This document shows positions 60,367-64,000 of a DNA stretch of 64,000 bases, piece after piece (the first letter of the stretch is position 1; each line of letters opens with the position of its first letter). Source of the stretch: Kosakonia sacchari. GTDB lineage: Bacteria; Pseudomonadota; Gammaproteobacteria; Enterobacterales; Enterobacteriaceae. The notes below the pieces were generated by a model. It did not search any database. It saw only the letters and a program-made list of their open reading frames with translations, and was not told the origin of the DNA. The stretch spans positions 423,774-487,773 of the forward strand of contig FOAY01000004.1 of NCBI GenBank assembly GCA_900109485.1. The letters run 5' to 3'. Both the position numbers and the translations under genes were made by a program.

Positions 60367-61359
60367 TTGGCCACCATGAAGGATGTTGCCCGCGCGGCGG
60401 GCGTTTCCACCTCAACGGTATCCCACGTAATTAACAAAGATCGCTTTGTCAGTGATGCTGTTCGGGAGAAGGTGGAAACGGCGATCAAAACGCTGAACTA
60501 TGCCCCTTCCGCGCTGGCGCGGAGCCTGAAAATCAATCAGACCCGCACCATCGGTATGCTGATAACCGCCAGTACTAACCCCTTTTATTCCGAGCTGGTA
60601 CGCGGCGTGGAGCGTAGCTGTTTTGAGCGCGGTTACAGCCTGGTGTTGTGCAATACCGAAGGTGATGAACAGCGGATGAACAGTAATCTGGAAACGCTGA
60701 TGCAGAAGCGTGTCGACGGGTTGCTGCTGCTGTGCACCGAGACCCATCAGCCTTCGCAAGAGATCATGCAGCGCTATCCTTCTATACCGACCGTAATGAT
60801 GGACTGGGCGCCGTTTAACGGTGATAGCGATCTGATTCAGGATAACTCTTTGCTGGGTGGTGATATGGCAACGCAGTATCTGATCAATAAAGGATTCACG
60901 CGTATAGCCTGTATCACCGGGCCGCTGGACAAAACGCCTGCGCGTTTGCGTCTGGAGGGGTATCGCGAAGCGATGATGCGCGCCGGGTTAACCATCCGTG
61001 AAGGCGATGAAATCGAGAGCGACTTTGAATTCGGCGGCGGTTTTGATGCCATGCAGGCATTACTGGCGATGAACGAACGCCCGCAGGCGGTATTTATCGG
61101 CAACGATGCGATGGCTGTTGGCGCATACCAGGCTTTGTATCAGGCCGGGTTGAAGATCCCGCAAGATATGGCGATTGTCGGTTATGACGATATAGAACTG
61201 GCGCGCTATATGACTCCGCCGCTCACCACTATTCATCAACCAAAAGATGAACTGGGTGAGCTGGCAATTGATGTGCTCATCCACCGTATTGCTGAACCGG
61301 GTTTGCAGCAACAGCGGTTGCAGCTCACGCCGATTCTGATAGAACGCGGTTCAGCCTGA
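60367..61359 (+). CDS. rbsR: Ribose operon repressor RbsR (LacI family)
   Basis: The 330-residue repressor has an N-terminal HTH ([20 protein letters not shown]) with hinge helix LARSLK, and a periplasmic-binding-protein-like core with [11 protein letters not shown] and [15 protein letters not shown]. It represses rbs at the palindromic operators before rbsD until ribose is present. It starts at TTG, three bases after rbsK, as in E. coli. Its end overlaps hsrA by nine bases. Confidence 0.95.
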   Translation: MATMKDVARAAGVSTSTVSHVINKDRFVSDAVREKVETAIKTLNYAPSALARSLKINQTRTIGMLITASTNPFYSELVRGVERSCFERGYSLVLCNTEGDEQRMNSNLETLMQKRVDGLLLLCTETHQPSQEIMQRYPSIPTVMMDWAPFNGDSDLIQDNSLLGGDMATQYLINKGFTRIACITGPLDKTPARLRLEGYREAMMRAGLTIREGDEIESDFEFGGGFDAMQALLAMNERPQAVFIGNDAMAVGAYQALYQAGLKIPQDMAIVGYDDIELARYMTPPLTTIHQPKDELGELAIDVLIHRIAEPGLQQQRLQLTPILIERGSA

Positions 61360-62754
61360 TTTTTTGTGGCGATCTTTGATCAGGTTGCGGCCATCTTTCG
61401 CTTTCAGCAGCATAAAGACCAGCGCGGAGAGCAGCGTGATAGCGCCCATGGTAATAAAGGTGTAGTGGAACTGCTCCACGGTATTAATGCTATCGAACCC
61501 TTCATAGAAACGCAGCACCGCGGCGCTGACCGCGACCCCCAGGCTTATCGATAACTGTTGCGTGACCGCCAGGACACTGTTGCCGCTGCTGGCATTTTCA
61601 TCGGTTAAATCTGCCAGGGTAATGGTATTCATCGAGGTAAACTGGGTGGACATCGCCATCCCCAGGATGAACAGCGGCAGCACCAGCATCCATACTGCCA
61701 TCGCCGGCGTTTGCAGCGCGAACTGGGCAATCATCAAACCAATAAACAGCGTAATGCCAACCAGCGTCTTGCGATAACCGAACCAGCGCAATATCTGTGT
61801 GACCGTGGATTTTGCCAGGATAGAACCCAGCGCGGTTGGCGCCATCATGCAACCAGCAATCAGCGCGGGATACCCAAAACCGACCTGCAACATCAGCGGC
61901 ATCAAAAACGGTACGCAACCCGTCCCCAGGCGGGAAGCAATGTTCCCGGCAATGCCGACGGAAAAGGTGCGGGTGTTAAACAGATTGAGTGATATCAGTG
62001 GAGCAGGATGGCGGCGCGCGTGGCGGACGTAAGCCCACAGCAAACCGAGACCGCTGAGGATAATCGCGAAAGCAATCCAGCTGGCGACCAGCTTCTCTCC
62101 AAATAACTCCATGCCGCTGGAAAACAGTACAAGGCTTAAACCAAAAAGGAAAAAGCCCCCCATATCGAAACTTCGCCGTGGCGTGGTGAAGTTCGGCATA
62201 TATTTCCGCGCATAGAACAGACCAGCGATACCAATCGGAATATTAATCAAAAAGATCCAGTGCCAGCTTGCCCAGGTGACCAGTACGCCGCCCAATACCG
62301 GGCCAAGAATCGGCCCGACAAGCCCGGGCATGGTGACGAAGTTCAGGACCGGCAGCAGTTCACTGCGCGGATATGCGCGTAGTAATGCCAGACGGGCTAC
62401 CGGCATCATCATCGCACCGCCAATCCCCTGAATGACACGGAATACAACCAGCATTGACAGTGAGTTGGAAAGCGCACACGCCAGAGAACCAAGAGTAAAC
62501 AGGCTAACTGCCAGCATAAATACCCGACGCGTGCCAAAACGGTCTGCCAGCCAGCCGCTCATCGGGATCAACATTGCCACGGTCAGCGTGTAACTAATGA
62601 TGGTGGATTGCATCGCCAGCGGGGAACGACCAAGGCTCTGTGCTATTGCGGGTAGGGCGGTGTTAAGAATGGTGGCATCCAGTGCCTGCATAAAAAAAGC
62701 CATTGCTGCGATCCATGGTAGGCCGGCCATACTGCGCGCTTTCTTCTCTGTCAT
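61351..62754 (-). CDS. hsrA: MFS transporter HsrA (DHA2 drug:H+ family)
   Basis: The 467-residue protein has about 14 membrane segments. It begins [20 protein letters not shown], and has the loop 2-3 motif [11 protein letters not shown] and motif [14 protein letters not shown], typical of drug efflux antiporters. E. coli HsrA was found through effects on homocysteine and RpoS levels; its substrate is not established. It converges on rbsR and is followed upstream by yieP, probably in one operon (yieP first). Confidence 0.93.
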   Translation of the reverse strand: MTEKKARSMAGLPWIAAMAFFMQALDATILNTALPAIAQSLGRSPLAMQSTIISYTLTVAMLIPMSGWLADRFGTRRVFMLAVSLFTLGSLACALSNSLSMLVVFRVIQGIGGAMMMPVARLALLRAYPRSELLPVLNFVTMPGLVGPILGPVLGGVLVTWASWHWIFLINIPIGIAGLFYARKYMPNFTTPRRSFDMGGFFLFGLSLVLFSSGMELFGEKLVASWIAFAIILSGLGLLWAYVRHARRHPAPLISLNLFNTRTFSVGIAGNIASRLGTGCVPFLMPLMLQVGFGYPALIAGCMMAPTALGSILAKSTVTQILRWFGYRKTLVGITLFIGLMIAQFALQTPAMAVWMLVLPLFILGMAMSTQFTSMNTITLADLTDENASSGNSVLAVTQQLSISLGVAVSAAVLRFYEGFDSINTVEQFHYTFITMGAITLLSALVFMLLKAKDGRNLIKDRHKKSG

Positions 62755-62765
62755 ACCAGTTCCCG

Positions 62766-63455
62766 TTAATTAGGCGTATTCAGTAATAACTGGCTCGCCC
62801 GGAATGCGCTCTCACCGTCGCTTTCCTGAATGGCGTCCACTATCGCCTGATGAAGGTCGAGTTTGATCACTTCGTTTTGCGTGATAGAGGTAAAGTAGGT
62901 GTGGTAAATCGAGTGAAAGAGCGAAGAGAAAGAGATAAGGAAGGGATTATCACTCATCGCGTAAATGTGTTCATGCCAGGCCATATCCACTTCAATCCAG
63001 CGTTCGCGGTTAAAGTCTTTTTTCAGGCTAACCATCTCTTCCATTAAGGTATTGAGATACGCTTTTTGTTCTGCGCTGGCGAGTGTTGCTGCAAGCAGGC
63101 AAGCCTGAGGCTCAAGGCTGCTGCGCATAATAAGGAAGTGCTGAATGATTTCCTTGAAATTATCCTCGTGCATCCACCAGAACAACAATTCTTTATCAAG
63201 GAAGTTCCAGTTGTCGCGGGGCATTACCCGGGTACCAATACGCGGGCGAGGCAAGACCATCCCTTTTGCGGTTAATGTCTTTACCGCTTCCCTGACTGCG
63301 GTGCGGCTGACGCCAAACTTCTCGCCCAGTTCCATCTCACCCGGTAAAATCGAGCCCGGAGCATATTCACCTTTCAGGATCTGTTGCGCCAGTTTCTCTG
63401 CTAGCACCCAGGAGATGTTTTTCTGCGCGGCAAGCTGCTGTGCGTTTAAAGGCAT
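62766..63455 (-). CDS. yieP: GntR/FadR-family transcriptional regulator YieP
   Basis: The 229-residue protein has an N-terminal winged HTH ([28 protein letters not shown]) and a C-terminal FCD helical effector domain with metal-site-type histidines ([10 protein letters not shown]). The ligand is unknown. It lies 11 bases upstream of hsrA and may control it. A long spacer of rrn promoters follows in the other direction. It matches E. coli YieP in length to one residue. Confidence 0.92.
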   Translation of the reverse strand: MPLNAQQLAAQKNISWVLAEKLAQQILKGEYAPGSILPGEMELGEKFGVSRTAVREAVKTLTAKGMVLPRPRIGTRVMPRDNWNFLDKELLFWWMHEDNFKEIIQHFLIMRSSLEPQACLLAATLASAEQKAYLNTLMEEMVSLKKDFNRERWIEVDMAWHEHIYAMSDNPFLISFSSLFHSIYHTYFTSITQNEVIKLDLHQAIVDAIQESDGESAFRASQLLLNTPN

Positions 63456-63606
63456 TTCTCACTTCCTTTTTTCTTTGTATCACTTGCTAGTATGCCATTC
63501 GATATCTGTCAGTGGTGGCAAAAACAGCAAAATCAGCAATTCATGACGCTTTTTGCCGCGTTTTGTTGAAAAAAGACACGGTTGAAAACTTTTTTCAAAT
63601 TAGGGG

Positions 63607-63634
63607 TTGTCAGCCGGAATTATCTCCCTATAAT
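63607..63634 (+). promoter_or_regulatory. rRNA operon promoter P1
   Basis: TTGTCA at 63607-63612 and TATAAT at 63629-63634 are 16 bases apart, followed by the GC-rich discriminator GCGCCTCC. This is a classic growth-rate- and ppGpp-controlled rrn P1. The AT-rich bases immediately upstream act as an UP element. Confidence 0.9.
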
Positions 63635-63704
63635 GCGCCTCCACTGACACGGCACAACGGCAAACACACCGGCCTGTCAGGTGAAGAAAACCGAAAATAA
63701 TCAG

Positions 63705-63732
63705 TTGACTTCACGGCGGGAAAGCGTAATAT
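63705..63732 (+). promoter_or_regulatory. rRNA operon promoter P2
   Basis: TTGACT at 63705-63710 and TAATAT at 63727-63732 have a 16-base spacer, about 100 bases after P1. Confidence 0.87.
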
Positions 63733-63743
63733 GCACACCCCGC

Positions 63744-63780
63744 GCCGCAGCGAAAACACAGCGGCACTGCTCTTTAACAA
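63744..63780 (+). promoter_or_regulatory. rrn antitermination boxB and boxA
   Basis: A GCCGC/GCGGC stem (63744-63765) resembles boxB, and TGCTCTTTAACAA at 63768-63780 is a perfect boxA. NusB-NusE binds boxA to keep rRNA transcription going. Confidence 0.88.
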
Positions 63781-63911
63781 TTTATCAGACAATCTGTGTG
63801 GGCACTCAGGTGACATGGATTCTTAACGTCCCCGGACGAAAAATGAATACCAAGTCTCACGGGTGAACACGTAATTCATTACGAAGTTTAATTCGATGAG
63901 CATCAAACTTT

Positions 63912-64000
63912 AAATTGAAGAGTTTGATCATGGCTCAGATTGAACGCTGGCGGCAGGCCTAACACATGCAAGTCGGACGGTAGCACAGAGAGCTTGCTCT
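63912..64000 (+). rRNA. 16S ribosomal RNA (5' part, cut by window end)
   Basis: The mature 5' end AAATTGAAGAGTTTGATCAT is followed by GGCTCAGATTGAACGCTGG, the universal bacterial 16S start. The first variable stretch, with CGGTAGCACAGAGAG, is of the Klebsiella/Enterobacter/Kosakonia type rather than E. coli. It sits downstream of yieP, the position of rrnC in E. coli. Confidence 0.96.

Overview
The window is chromosomal DNA from a member of the Enterobacteriaceae. Almost every gene matches an E. coli-type protein at full length and in E. coli-type order around the replication origin: yidE-ibpBA-yidQR-yidA-gyrB-recF-dnaN-dnaA / rpmH-rnpA-yidD-yidC-mnmE, then pst-phoU, glmUS, atp, rsmG-mnmG-oriC-mioC-asnC/asnA, viaA-ravA, kup, rbs, hsrA, yieP and a 16S rRNA gene. 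The first bases of the 16S gene, the alpha-glucoside PTS pair, the missing tnaCAB and bgl genes and a pectate-lyase gene point to a plant- or environment-associated relative of Kosakonia, Enterobacter or Klebsiella rather than Escherichia. The genus call is an inference.

Layout. 1-3406: an alpha-glucoside PTS operon (GH4 phospho-glucosidase, cut by the window edge, and its EIICB transporter) with a divergent GntR regulator. 3353-10350: YidE, an OFA-family MFS transporter, the small heat shock proteins IbpA/IbpB with a sigma-32 promoter and ROSE-type RNA thermometers, lipoprotein YidQ, YidR and the phosphatase YidA. 10491-16733: the leftward dnaA-dnaN-recF-gyrB replication operon, with an unusual 140-base spacer holding an imperfect palindrome between dnaN and recF. 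16734-21191: DnaA-box and GATC-rich divergent promoter region, then the rightward ribosomal-protein, RNase P, membrane-insertase and tRNA-modification genes. 21388-26463: small metabolic genes (yieE, chrR, adeP, yieH, cbrC) and an orphan ADP-ribosylglycohydrolase.

26508-34820: the leftward pstSCAB-phoU phosphate operon with Pho boxes, then glmU-glmS for UDP-GlcNAc synthesis. 35165-37273: a periplasmic PL9 pectate lyase gene with KdgR-like operators, set between glmU and atpC. 37274-37610: a convergent spacer that should be quiet but holds two perfect CRP palindromes, a 17-bp-spaced promoter and a 23-codon ORF with a good ribosome-binding site; this is the best candidate for something undescribed. 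37611-44499: the complete atpIBEFHAGDC ATP synthase operon. 45117-48546: rsmG, mnmG, oriC (three AT-rich 13-mers, DnaA boxes R1, R2 and R4, many GATC sites) and mioC. 48666-53205: asnC/asnA and viaA/ravA. 53428-63455: kup, the rbsDACBKR ribose operon with two RbsR-type operators, hsrA and yieP. 63456-64000: tandem rrn promoters, boxA antitermination signals and the start of 16S rRNA.

No IS element, prophage, CRISPR array or tRNA gene was recognised. The accessory content is small: the PTS pair, the OFA transporter, the ADP-ribosylglycohydrolase and the pectate lyase.
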